Assembly: GCA_900766125.1 (NCBI GenBank)
Contig: CAAFUD010000186.1
Location: 1 to 9,409, forward strand
Source: an uncultured Veillonella sp.
GTDB taxonomy: Bacteria; Bacillota; Negativicutes; Veillonellales; Veillonellaceae
DNA: 9,409 nucleotides
Reading direction: 5' to 3'
This document shows, one piece after another, positions 1 to 6,475 of this stretch (the stretch's first letter is position 1; each line of letters begins with the position of its first letter). The position numbers were made by a program, and so were the translations under genes. The notes under the pieces are model-generated. The model saw nothing but the letters and a program-made list of their open reading frames with translations. It had not been told where the DNA came from and searched no databases.

Positions 1-485
1 CGCTTAGCAAAGTCCACAACATTGATGGAATCACTATCCCAACCGATGCGCATTTTCACCGTTACAGGCACATCCACAGCCTTAACCGCAGCCTCTGCTA
101 CACGCGCAGCTAAGTCAGGATTCTTCATAAGTGCAGAGCCATCACCGGAAGAAACAACTTTTTTAACAGGACAGCCCATATTAATATCTACAATATCGGC
201 ACCTGCATCAGCTACGACCTTTGCACCAATGGCAATAGCCTCTGGATTAGAACCGAAGATTTGCATAGATACAGGGCGTTCTACCTCTTCAATACGCAAC
301 AATTCATGGGTGCGTTCATTTTTATATTTAATGCCCATGGCGCTGACCATTTCGGTGCAAACCAAGGCGGCCCCATGTTCTTTAGCAAGTAAGCGATAAG
401 CAATATCGCTTACTCCTGCCATTGGCGCTAATATGGCTTGTCCGTCAATTTTGACAGCTCCAATTTGCCATTGTTTATTATTCAT
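1..485 (-). CDS. dusB: tRNA-dihydrouridine synthase, DusB type (partial, N-terminal half)
   Basis: Flavoenzyme that uses FMN and NADPH to reduce uridine to dihydrouridine in the D-loop of tRNAs. The first 161 residues are visible; the gene runs off the left edge. Family members are about 320 residues, so roughly half is missing. The start is ATG at 485, preceded by AGGGGA at 491-496 with 5 nt spacing. Motifs seen are the FMN-binding APMAGVSD (residues 20-27), CTEMVSA (43-49), the strand QIFGSNP (75-81), and INMGCPVKKV (101-110) with catalytic Cys105. VKMRIGWD (143-150) contains the usual FMN-contacting lysine. It lies downstream of birA-coaX in the same direction but behind a hairpin terminator, so it may be transcribed separately or by read-through. 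The family is very secure; the DusB subtype is inferred from the motif spacing and the Firmicute gene order. Confidence 0.95.
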   Translation of the reverse strand, partial: MNNKQWQIGAVKIDGQAILAPMAGVSDIAYRLLAKEHGAALVCTEMVSAMGIKYKNERTHELLRIEEVERPVSMQIFGSNPEAIAIGAKVVADAGADIVDINMGCPVKKVVSSGDGSALMKNPDLAARVAEAAVKAVDVPVTVKMRIGWDSDSINVVDFAK

Positions 486-499
486 ATATATCCCCTAAT

Positions 500-526
500 A
501 AAAAGGGTACAGCATAAGCTGTACCC
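500..526 (-). terminator. Rho-independent terminator after coaX, in the dusB leader
   Basis: Perfect 9-bp inverted repeat (gggtacagc at 505-513 and gctgtaccc at 518-526) with a 4-nt loop. On the minus strand it is followed by TTTTTATTA. It lies 48 nt beyond the coaX stop and ends immediately before the dusB ribosome binding site, so it can terminate birA-coaX transcription and may also affect dusB. Confidence 0.75.
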
Positions 527-561
527 GAATGTACACTACTTTGTTACATATTCGTAACTAT

Positions 562-567
562 ATTATA
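562..567 (-). promoter_or_regulatory. Possible -10 box for dusB
   Basis: A perfect TATAAT on the minus strand between the coaX stop and the terminator hairpin. No convincing -35 box is present (the best 17-bp-spaced hexamer is ACGAAA) and there is no TGn extension. If it is used, the hairpin at 505-526 would lie inside the dusB leader. The region is AT-rich, so a chance match is quite possible. Confidence 0.3.
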
Positions 568-573
568 GTAGCA

Positions 574-1341
574 TTATTTATTTCTTTCGTAAATAAGGCG
601 TAAACCTTCTAATGTAAGCATAGGTTCTACATGGTCAATGCAGTCCGTAGCACTGCTAATGAGTTGTGCTAAACCGCCTGTAGCTACGACAGTTACGTGG
701 TCGCCCATTTCAGCTTTCATACGAGATACAAGGCCTTCCACTTGGCCTACATAACCATAGAACATACCAGCCTGCATAGAGGATACGGTATTCCGGCAAA
801 TAACTTGACCTGGGTCTCTTACATCAATACGTGGTAATTTAGCAGCCCGTTGGAATAGAGCCTCTGCAGAAATGGTAACACCTGGTGAGATAACACCGCC
901 CATATAATCGCCATTACCTTTAACCGCACAATAGGTAGTAGCTGTACCAAAGTCGATAATGATTAAATCACCTTTATAACGCTCATGTGCTGCTACAGCA
1001 TTTACGATACGGTCAGCACCTACTTCACGAGGATTATCATACTTAATGGCGATACCAGTCTTAGTGCCAGGCCCAACAATAAGAGGATTTACATTGAAAT
1101 AACGTAAACATACGCGCTCTAATGTAGGCATCAATGGTGGCACAACTGAGGAAATGATGATATCTTTAATATCCTTCACATCAACCTTACGGTCATGGAA
1201 GAATAGGTTCATCATCAACATGCCATATTCATCGGTGGTCCGAACCCGATCCGTGGAAATACGCCAGTGACCTACAAGCTCCGTCTTGTCGTATACACCG
1301 AGAACAATATTGGTGTTCCCCACATCAATTACTAATAACAT
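574..1341 (-). CDS. coaX: Type III pantothenate kinase
   Basis: Phosphorylates pantothenate with ATP, the first step of coenzyme A synthesis, in the cytoplasm. Type III enzymes belong to the ASKHA fold, need a monovalent cation, and as a family are not feedback-inhibited by CoA. The protein has 255 residues, the usual family length. Motifs: the N-terminal phosphate-binding DVGNTN (6-11), VGADRIVNA (107-115), DFGTATTYC (130-138) forming the second phosphate loop, GGVISPG (148-154), and ATGGLA (220-225) near the nucleotide site. The start is ATG at 1341, with a perfect AGGAGG at 1347-1352 that overlaps the birA stop codon. The gene begins 9 nt after birA ends, so the two are an operon and probably translationally coupled. 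BirA and CoaX are fused into one protein in some bacteria, which fits this adjacency. Confidence 0.97.
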   Translation of the reverse strand: MLLVIDVGNTNIVLGVYDKTELVGHWRISTDRVRTTDEYGMLMMNLFFHDRKVDVKDIKDIIISSVVPPLMPTLERVCLRYFNVNPLIVGPGTKTGIAIKYDNPREVGADRIVNAVAAHERYKGDLIIIDFGTATTYCAVKGNGDYMGGVISPGVTISAEALFQRAAKLPRIDVRDPGQVICRNTVSSMQAGMFYGYVGQVEGLVSRMKAEMGDHVTVVATGGLAQLISSATDCIDHVEPMLTLEGLRLIYERNK

Positions 1342-1350
1342 GAATACCTC

Positions 1351-2325
1351 CTATTTGCGCGGACGAATTGATACGTCCCCTGCCACAATACGTTTAACTG
1401 TCCCATCAGGGATTCTTACTAATAAGTTACCATCTTCATCAATATCTGTAGCTACCCCTTCATAGGTATTTCCTGGTGCTCTTACTTCAATTTCCTCACC
1501 AAGTGTTACCGATAATTGGCGCCATTCATTGAGAGTTTCCTCAAAACCACTATCGCGGACTTCATAATATTGATGTTCTAAGGACTCTAATATAATTTTA
1601 AAAGCTTCCGTCCGTTCAATATCAATGCCTTCCATAGTTAAGGATGTAGCGATCAACTTCAATTCTTCCGGGAGCTCTTCTTGTTTAGTCTTTACATTGA
1701 CACCTATGCCCATAACAATATAGGAAATTTCCTCCATAGAGCCAGACATTTCAGTCAAGATGCCAACTAATTTACGACCATTCACAAGAATATCATTGGG
1801 CCATTTAATGCCTGCATCGGTGAGTCCCATTTTATGGAACGCTTTTGTTAAGGCTACGGCTGCCATCAAAGTACACTTTGGCGCTTCTACAGGTGCAAAG
1901 TCAGGGCGCAAAATGAGACTAAACCATAGACCTTTCCCAAATGGAGAATACCAGCCCCGCGATAAACGACCTCGGCCAGCAGCCTGTTCCTCTGTTACAA
2001 CAACAGTACCTTCTTCTGCACCTTGTTGTGCTAAGCGACGAGCTTCTAGGTTAGTAGATTCGGTAGTGTCCATATAGACATACCGTTTTCCAAATACATC
2101 CGTTTTTAAGATTTGCTTCATTGCTAATGGACTCAACAAATCAGGTTCCTCCAATAATCGATACCCCCTCTTGGTATAAGATTCTATTTTATAGCCTTTT
2201 TGACGTAATGCCTTGATATGCTTCCAAATAGCTGTACGCGAAACATGACACGCTTCCGACATATCTTGTCCCGATACGAAACCACCTTGGTTTTGTCTCA
2301 AGAATTCTAATACTTCATCACGCAT
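1351..2325 (-). CDS. birA: Bifunctional biotin-protein ligase / biotin operon repressor
   Basis: Activates biotin to biotinyl-5'-AMP and attaches it to the biotin carrier protein of biotin-dependent carboxylases. Because it has a DNA-binding domain it probably also acts as a biotin-responsive repressor (group II BirA). Length is 324 residues. A winged helix-turn-helix occupies about residues 1-60, with the helices around VSGQDMSEACHVSRTAIWKHI (17-37). The catalytic domain follows, with the biotinyl-AMP loop GRGRLSRGW (117-125), KWPNDI (174-179) and GRKLVGILTE (183-192). An SH3-like C-terminal domain covers about 275-320. The start is ATG at 2325, with AAGGGG upstream (GGGG at 2335-2338, 9 nt spacing). 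It is the first gene of the birA-coaX unit. A palindrome of BirA-like half-sites lies across its inferred transcription start, so autoregulation is plausible. No biotin synthesis genes are in the window. Confidence 0.96.
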   Translation of the reverse strand: MRDEVLEFLRQNQGGFVSGQDMSEACHVSRTAIWKHIKALRQKGYKIESYTKRGYRLLEEPDLLSPLAMKQILKTDVFGKRYVYMDTTESTNLEARRLAQQGAEEGTVVVTEEQAAGRGRLSRGWYSPFGKGLWFSLILRPDFAPVEAPKCTLMAAVALTKAFHKMGLTDAGIKWPNDILVNGRKLVGILTEMSGSMEEISYIVMGIGVNVKTKQEELPEELKLIATSLTMEGIDIERTEAFKIILESLEHQYYEVRDSGFEETLNEWRQLSVTLGEEIEVRAPGNTYEGVATDIDEDGNLLVRIPDGTVKRIVAGDVSIRPRK

Positions 2326-2343
2326 AGTTTAGAGCCCCTTTCT

Positions 2344-2363
2344 TTGTCAACCTAGGTTTACAA
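2344..2363. promoter_or_regulatory. Candidate BirA operator palindrome
   Basis: On the minus strand the 20 bases read TTGTAAACC-TA-GGTTGACAA, an inverted repeat with one mismatch between the 9-bp arms. TTGTAAACC is the half-site known from bio operators bound by BirA. Those operators usually have 14-16 bp between half-sites, whereas here it is 2. A weaker alternative with standard 15-bp spacing pairs TTGTACAAT (2368-2376) with GGTTGACAA (2344-2352). The site starts 4 nt after the birA -10 box and spans the expected start of transcription, a position suited to repression. Confidence 0.5.
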
Positions 2364-2367
2364 TTCG

Positions 2368-2396
2368 ATTGTACAAGTGTACCCTGTAAAATGCAA
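2368..2396 (-). promoter_or_regulatory. birA-coaX promoter
   Basis: Minus-strand TTGCAT at 2391-2396, a 17-bp spacer, then TACAAT at 2368-2373. The -10 matches consensus at 5 of 6 positions; the -35 matches at 3 of 6 (TTG). Transcription would start near 2361, about 35 nt before the birA start codon and inside the palindrome. Confidence 0.55.
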
Positions 2397-2416
2397 GGGG
2401 TATTTAAAAGAATTAA

Positions 2417-2425
2417 TGGTATAAT
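2417..2425 (+). promoter_or_regulatory. Extended -10 promoter of the exporter gene
   Basis: TGGTATAAT, a perfect TATAAT (2420-2425) with the TGn extension, in the divergent region. No clear -35 box is seen, as is common for extended -10 promoters. Transcription would start near 2432, giving a leader of about 65 nt before the ATG at 2497. Confidence 0.55.
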
Positions 2426-2449
2426 ACATGTAGTATTAAGTTATACCTT

Positions 2450-2488
2450 ATGCAAAAGATAACAATAGTATGGTCTATCATTATCTAG
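2450..2488 (+). CDS. Possible 12-residue leader peptide ahead of the exporter
   Basis: A short frame starting at ATG 2450 encodes MQKITIVWSIII and stops at TAG 2486-2488. Five of its twelve residues are isoleucine and one is threonine. Its stop codon overlaps the exporter's ribosome binding site (2487-2492), so translating it could influence exporter translation. No good ribosome binding site precedes it, and AT-rich DNA favours Ile codons, so it may be chance. Confidence 0.2.
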   Translation: MQKITIVWSIII

Positions 2489-2492
2489 GGAG
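2487..2492 (+). promoter_or_regulatory. Ribosome binding site that decides the exporter start
   Basis: AGGGAG lies 4 nt before the ATG at 2497, which favours this start over the in-frame ATG at 2470, where no such signal is seen. Flanking TATCT (2482-2486) and AGATA (2491-2495) could form a small hairpin with AGGG in its loop. Confidence 0.55.
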
Positions 2493-2496
2493 ATAT

Positions 2497-3840
2497 ATGC
2501 GACAATTTACATTAGAAGAAAAAAATGAGGTTCTAGAGAATCCCTTTATCCATATTCATAGAAAACTTGATGTCCTATTAAACATAGGCAAACTACTCAT
2601 GGAATGTGGTGCAGATACAAATCGAATCATTGAAGAAATGTTAAAATCAGCCACATTTATGGGGATACCTCATAATTACTTAAATATTCATATTTCATAT
2701 ACCACTATCATGGTGAATCTATTGCATAAAGAGCGTTCCATAACAGTTTTTAGAAAAACACCGGTTCATGTTCCCAATATGGCCATGATCAATGCCGTAT
2801 CTAAACTCACATGGCGCGCCTTTGAACGACATTACTCGCTCACTACCTATGAACAGTTAATTTCAAAATTAGATTCCACTATTCCAGTATATCCTGATTG
2901 GATAAAGGGTATTGCTTGTGCCCTCGGATCAGCAGGCCTTGCCTTTTTGTATAGTGGCGATATGATAGCTTTTATAGTAACAATTATTTGCTCATTAATC
3001 GGTTATTTTGGTCGCACCTTATCGGTACGCTTTGGTTGCAACGAATATGTAGGTATTGCATTAGGTGGATTTGCCGCCATGGTATCCGCCTATGGTTTTT
3101 ATTCTCATATTGAACAAGCTTCACTAGTCTATGTACTCGTATGTTGTACCTTATTCATGATTCCTGGAGTACCACTCATCAACGCTGTTATCGACACCAT
3201 TAATAACCATATTCTATCAGGTATTACGCGGGCAATCAGAACTATCCTCATTGTAGGCAGTATGACCTTAGGCATGGCCATGGCATTATACTTTAGCCCT
3301 ATGCCGGCCTTTAGCTTTGTAGATATTAAGCCTCATGTATTATCCATTGAGCAAATTATAGGGGCTTTTACAGCAGCCGCATCCTTTGCAGTATTATTTA
3401 ACGCTCCTGTACGGTTACTAGTATCCATTGGTATTGGTGGTATATTATGCGTATTTATCCGCAATTTATTAGCTGTTGAATTTGGCTTTTCCATTCCAGG
3501 TGCTACCTTTGTAGGCGCTGCTGTAATGAGCGTGATCTATGTAAAAGTTTCTACTTGGCTGAGAACATCTAGCACAATTATCATCGTCCCATCTGCTATA
3601 GCCTTAATGCCTGGTATTCTGTATTATCGTTTTCTATTCGATATGCTTCACATCAACGCACTCAACGAATCCGGTCTCGTACATATGGTACAAAATGGTG
3701 TAACAGGTATTTTAACAATCGTTGGCATCGCGGTCGGTGTGGCCATTCCTAATGTATTAGCACAGAAATACTTAAAATCACTTAAGGAACGTCGTATACA
3801 AGAATATTTAGCAACCCGCCACATCAATGATGGACAATAA
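2497..3840 (+). CDS. Threonine/serine exporter family protein (ThrE/YjjP-YjjB type)
   Basis: Predicted inner-membrane protein of the family typified by Corynebacterium ThrE, which exports threonine and serine using the membrane potential. Length from the ATG at 2497 is 447 residues. Residues 1-135 are a soluble N-terminal domain with the conserved-looking stretch GKLLMECGADTNRIIEEM (31-48). Residues about 136-268 hold roughly five membrane segments (the YjjP-like part, DUF1212). Residues about 284-423 hold roughly five more (the YjjB-like part, DUF3815). In Escherichia coli the two halves are separate proteins; here they are fused, as in ThrE. The C-terminus ends in a basic tail (424-447). 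This is the only plus-strand gene in the window, divergent from birA and convergent with ftsH, with its own promoter and terminator. The family is secure; the substrate is inferred, and other small metabolites (YjjPB has been linked to succinate) are possible. Confidence 0.88.
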   Translation: MRQFTLEEKNEVLENPFIHIHRKLDVLLNIGKLLMECGADTNRIIEEMLKSATFMGIPHNYLNIHISYTTIMVNLLHKERSITVFRKTPVHVPNMAMINAVSKLTWRAFERHYSLTTYEQLISKLDSTIPVYPDWIKGIACALGSAGLAFLYSGDMIAFIVTIICSLIGYFGRTLSVRFGCNEYVGIALGGFAAMVSAYGFYSHIEQASLVYVLVCCTLFMIPGVPLINAVIDTINNHILSGITRAIRTILIVGSMTLGMAMALYFSPMPAFSFVDIKPHVLSIEQIIGAFTAAASFAVLFNAPVRLLVSIGIGGILCVFIRNLLAVEFGFSIPGATFVGAAVMSVIYVKVSTWLRTSSTIIIVPSAIALMPGILYYRFLFDMLHINALNESGLVHMVQNGVTGILTIVGIAVGVAIPNVLAQKYLKSLKERRIQEYLATRHINDGQ

Positions 3841-3875
3841 AAAAGAGCTGGTCTCAATTGAGATCAGCTCTTTTT
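3840..3875. terminator. Bidirectional terminator between exporter and ftsH
   Basis: A 16-bp-arm inverted repeat (3840-3855 and 3860-3875) around the loop AATT, with one non-identical position (a G:U pair in the plus-strand RNA). An A-run flanks the left side and a T-run the right, so each strand yields a hairpin followed by U residues. It sits at the exporter's stop codon, 14 nt from the ftsH stop, and serves both convergent genes. Confidence 0.9.
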
Positions 3876-3889
3876 ATTTGGACAATCCA

Positions 3890-5818
3890 TTATTTAATTT
3901 CGTTAGAAGGTGTTTCACTAGGAGCATCCACTGTAGCAGTGTTTTCTTTAGCTTCAACCACCTCTGGTACTACAATACCTGCCGCTTCTAGAGCTTCTTT
4001 AGGCTCCTCAGTTTCTGGCGCTTTTGTTGTACCATATTTGTAAAGATTATCTACTGCTTTCGCATCGATTGTTTCTTCCTCTAATAAAGCATTTGCCATA
4101 TCATGTAAGAATTTCTCGTTATCGCTAAGAAGTTTTGTTACGTCTTTATACGCCTCTTCTACAATGCGATGAATTTCAGCATCGATTTTTGCAGCAATTT
4201 CTTCACTGTAGTTGCGTTCATGTCCAAGGTTTTTACCCAAGAATACTTGTTCTTGTTGTTCACCAAATACGATAGGACCAAGCTCATCGCTCATGCCCCA
4301 ACGCGTTACCATGGCGCGCGCTGTATTCGTTACACTTTGAAGGTCACCAGAAGCACCTGTACTAATTTCATCTAAAATCAAAGCCTCTGCAATTCGACCA
4401 CCAAGGGCTACGCGAATATCTGCCAATAATTGAGATTTTGTTTTGTAGTTTTGTTCCTCTGTAGGAAGCATCATAGTGTAACCACCTGCTGCGCCACGAG
4501 GAATGATTGTTACCTTATGAACAGGATCTGCATGAGGCAACAAATGTGCCACGATGGCATGACCAGATTCATGGTACGCTGTTAACTTACGGTCTTTCTC
4601 GCTCACAATATGACTGCGACGTTCAGGACCCATGCTAACCTTTTCACTAGCTTCTTCAACTTCAGCCATAGTGATAACTTTTTTGTTAAGGCGAGCTGCC
4701 AATAAAGCCGCTTCATTTAACAAGTTGTTCAAGTCAGCACCAGTAAAGCCTGGAGTTTTCTTAGCAATTGTTTTCAAGTCTACATCGTCAGCTAATGGCT
4801 TGTTACGAGCATGTACTTTTAAGATTGCTTCACGACCGCGTAAGTCTGGACGACCTACGATAACTTGACGGTCAAAACGACCTGGACGCAAAAGCGCTGG
4901 GTCAAGAATATCTGGGCGGTTTGTGGCAGCGATAGTAATAATACCTTCGTTGGCACCGAAACCATCCATTTCAACGAGTAATTGATTCAATGTTTGTTCA
5001 CGTTCATCGTGACCACCACCAAGACCTGCGCCACGTTGGCGACCTACCGCATCAATTTCGTCGATAAAGATGATACATGGAGCATTCTTTTTCGCTTGTG
5101 TGAAAAGATCACGCACACGAGAAGCACCAACACCTACGAACATTTCTACAAAGTCAGAACCAGAAATCGTAAAGAATGGTACCCCTGCTTCACCAGCAAC
5201 GGCTTTAGCAAGCAATGTTTTACCTGTACCTGGAGGACCTGCGAGCAATACACCTTTCGGAATTTTAGCACCGATTGTTGTAAATTTACCTGGATCCTTC
5301 AAGAATTCTACTACTTCTTCTAATTCTTGTTTTGCTTCTTCAGCACCTGCTACATCTTTAAAGCTAACCTTTACGTTACCTTCACCCATCAATTTAGCAC
5401 GGCTTTTACCAAAGTTCATCACTCGGCCACCGCCACCTTGAGTTTGTTGCATGATAAAGAAGAACAATACAACCAAGATGATAATAGGAATAGCAGAACC
5501 TAACAGGCTCATCCACCAAGCTGGTTGCTCAGGTGGAGCTGCTGTAATTTCTACGCCATTATCTTGTAATGTTTTAATTAATGTTTCATCACTTGGCGCA
5601 TAAGAATTGAACTCTGTTCCATTTTTTAGTTTACCTTTAATACCATGATCATTGGTAATCGTTACGGACTCAACCTTTTTCTGTTGTACTTGTTGAATAA
5701 ATCCTGTGTAACTTAGTTCAGATTTATTCGCACTTTGACCAGAGAAAGCGTCAATGGCGATAACGAAAGCGGCAATGATAAGTAAGTAAAGGACGATATT
5801 TTTTGTAAATCGACCCAA
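3890..5818 (-). CDS. ftsH: ATP-dependent zinc metalloprotease FtsH
   Basis: Membrane-anchored hexameric AAA+ protease that extracts and degrades misfolded membrane proteins and short-lived regulators. Length is 642 residues. A first membrane segment (about 7-24) and a second (about 103-124) flank an extracytoplasmic domain. The AAA module has Walker A GPPGTGKT (194-201), the pore loop FVG (227-229), Walker B IIFIDEID (249-256), and the second region of homology ending in RPGRFDR (311-317) with arginine fingers 314 and 317. The protease has the zinc motif HESGH (416-420) and the third ligand Asp492 in SGDLQ. The last 45 residues are a Glu/Pro/Ala-rich, probably disordered tail. The start codon is TTG at 5818, supported by AAGGGG 7 nt upstream. 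The next in-frame Met (103) would remove the first membrane segment. It lies downstream of hpt with its own likely promoter. Confidence 0.98.
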   Translation of the reverse strand: MGRFTKNIVLYLLIIAAFVIAIDAFSGQSANKSELSYTGFIQQVQQKKVESVTITNDHGIKGKLKNGTEFNSYAPSDETLIKTLQDNGVEITAAPPEQPAWWMSLLGSAIPIIILVVLFFFIMQQTQGGGGRVMNFGKSRAKLMGEGNVKVSFKDVAGAEEAKQELEEVVEFLKDPGKFTTIGAKIPKGVLLAGPPGTGKTLLAKAVAGEAGVPFFTISGSDFVEMFVGVGASRVRDLFTQAKKNAPCIIFIDEIDAVGRQRGAGLGGGHDEREQTLNQLLVEMDGFGANEGIITIAATNRPDILDPALLRPGRFDRQVIVGRPDLRGREAILKVHARNKPLADDVDLKTIAKKTPGFTGADLNNLLNEAALLAARLNKKVITMAEVEEASEKVSMGPERRSHIVSEKDRKLTAYHESGHAIVAHLLPHADPVHKVTIIPRGAAGGYTMMLPTEEQNYKTKSQLLADIRVALGGRIAEALILDEISTGASGDLQSVTNTARAMVTRWGMSDELGPIVFGEQQEQVFLGKNLGHERNYSEEIAAKIDAEIHRIVEEAYKDVTKLLSDNEKFLHDMANALLEEETIDAKAVDNLYKYGTTKAPETEEPKEALEAAGIVVPEVVEAKENTATVDAPSETPSNEIK

Positions 5819-5825
5819 AAGATTA

Positions 5826-5831
5826 CCCCTT
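5826..5831 (-). promoter_or_regulatory. Ribosome binding site supporting the TTG start of ftsH
   Basis: Minus-strand AAGGGG lies 7 nt before the TTG at 5816-5818. There is no in-frame ATG before residue 103, and translation from this TTG keeps the standard FtsH N-terminus and first membrane segment. Confidence 0.75.
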
Positions 5832-5860
5832 TCAATAATAATTTAGTTGTATAAACGAAT

Positions 5861-5889
5861 TGAGTACATCTCATCGAGAGATGCACTCA
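5861..5889. repeat. Inverted repeat at the inferred 5' end of the ftsH transcript
   Basis: Arms of 12 bp (TGAGTACATCTC at 5861-5872, GAGATGCACTCA at 5878-5889) around the 5-nt loop ATCGA, with one mismatch that would be a G:U pair in the minus-strand RNA. It is not followed by a T-run on the minus strand, so it does not look like a terminator between hpt and ftsH. It starts close to the expected transcription start of the promoter at 5893-5901. It could be a 5' stabilising hairpin or a protein-binding operator. It does not match CIRCE (TTAGCACTC-N9-GAGTGCTAA) or a CtsR heptad repeat. Confidence 0.7.
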
Positions 5890-5892
5890 TAT

Positions 5893-5901
5893 ATTATATC
5901 A
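5893..5901 (-). promoter_or_regulatory. Extended -10 promoter of ftsH
   Basis: Minus-strand TGATATAAT, a perfect TATAAT (5893-5898) with the TGn extension, 8 nt past the hpt stop. No good -35 box lies in the end of hpt. Transcription would start near 5886-5888, within the right arm of the inverted repeat. The same nonamer occurs upstream of the FtsB-like gene. Confidence 0.55.
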
Positions 5902-5906
5902 TATTT

Positions 5907-6452
5907 TTAATTTTGATACATTTCTTCCTTTAAAATACCGATATAAGGCAAGTGACGATATTTTTCCGCGTAGTCTAAACCATAACCGATAACAAAGTAG
6001 TCAGGAATGATAAAGCCTACATAGTCTACTTCTACGTCCATTTTACGGCGCTCAGGTTTATTCAATAACGCTGCAAGACGTACGCTTTTAGCACCACGAG
6101 CATGTAAATTTTCTAGCAAGTAATGCAATGTCGTACCAGTATCAACGATATCCTCTACAACGAGTACATGTTTACCCTCTACAGAGCGATCCAAATCTTT
6201 TAGAATTCGTACTACACCTGTACTAGTTGTGCCACTACCATAGCTAGAGCAAGAAATAAAATCAAAACTTACATCTACACTATCATCAATAGCGCGAGCT
6301 AAGTCTGTAAAGAAAACGATGGCTCCCTTTAACACCCCTACAAGCACTACAGATTCATTTTTATAGTCTTCGCTAATTGCTTTACCTAACTCGGCTACAC
6401 GAGCCTGTAATTGTTCCGCTGTATATAAAATCTCTTTTGCGTCTTGATGCAT
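5907..6452 (-). CDS. hpt: Hypoxanthine phosphoribosyltransferase
   Basis: Purine salvage enzyme that joins hypoxanthine, and usually guanine, to PRPP to give IMP or GMP. It acts in the cytoplasm as a dimer or tetramer. The 181 residues match the usual 180 or so. Motifs: LKGA (41-44), the flexible loop around SYGSGTTSTG (70-79), the PRPP motif VLVVEDIVDTGTTL (96-109) with the acidic pair Glu100-Asp101, and the base-binding region DYFVIGYGLDY (151-161). The start is ATG at 6452 with GGAGG 8 nt upstream (6461-6465). It begins 23 nt after the tilS stop and is probably co-transcribed with ppx and tilS. In Bacillus subtilis HprT partners with TilS and has been reported to help activate ftsH, the next gene here. 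Whether that holds in this organism is unknown. Confidence 0.97.
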   Translation of the reverse strand: MHQDAKEILYTAEQLQARVAELGKAISEDYKNESVVLVGVLKGAIVFFTDLARAIDDSVDVSFDFISCSSYGSGTTSTGVVRILKDLDRSVEGKHVLVVEDIVDTGTTLHYLLENLHARGAKSVRLAALLNKPERRKMDVEVDYVGFIIPDYFVIGYGLDYAEKYRHLPYIGILKEEMYQN

Positions 6453-6475
6453 CTATATGACCTCCACGATTCATA

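Noticed and set aside
22..399. Open frame of 125 codons on the plus strand
   Set aside because: It lies opposite dusB, has no family features, and is explained by codon bias on the other strand.
1760..2077. Open frame of 105 codons on the plus strand
   Set aside because: Antisense to the catalytic domain of birA; the translation has no recognisable domain and no ribosome binding site was seen.
2470..2496. Longer exporter start at ATG 2470
   Set aside because: No ribosome binding site precedes it, while AGGGAG lies just before the in-frame ATG at 2497.
2326..2496. Riboswitch or T-box leader between birA and the exporter
   Set aside because: The expected leaders are only about 35 and 65 nt, too short for a T-box or known riboswitch, and no terminator/antiterminator pair is visible.
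4982..5441. Two overlapping plus-strand open frames (113 and 123 codons)
   Set aside because: Both are antisense to the most conserved part of ftsH and mirror its codon use; no independent support.
5861..5889. CIRCE (HrcA) operator upstream of ftsH
   Set aside because: GCACTC/GAGTGC hexamers occur, but in the wrong arrangement; the site lacks TTAGCACTC-N9-GAGTGCTAA.
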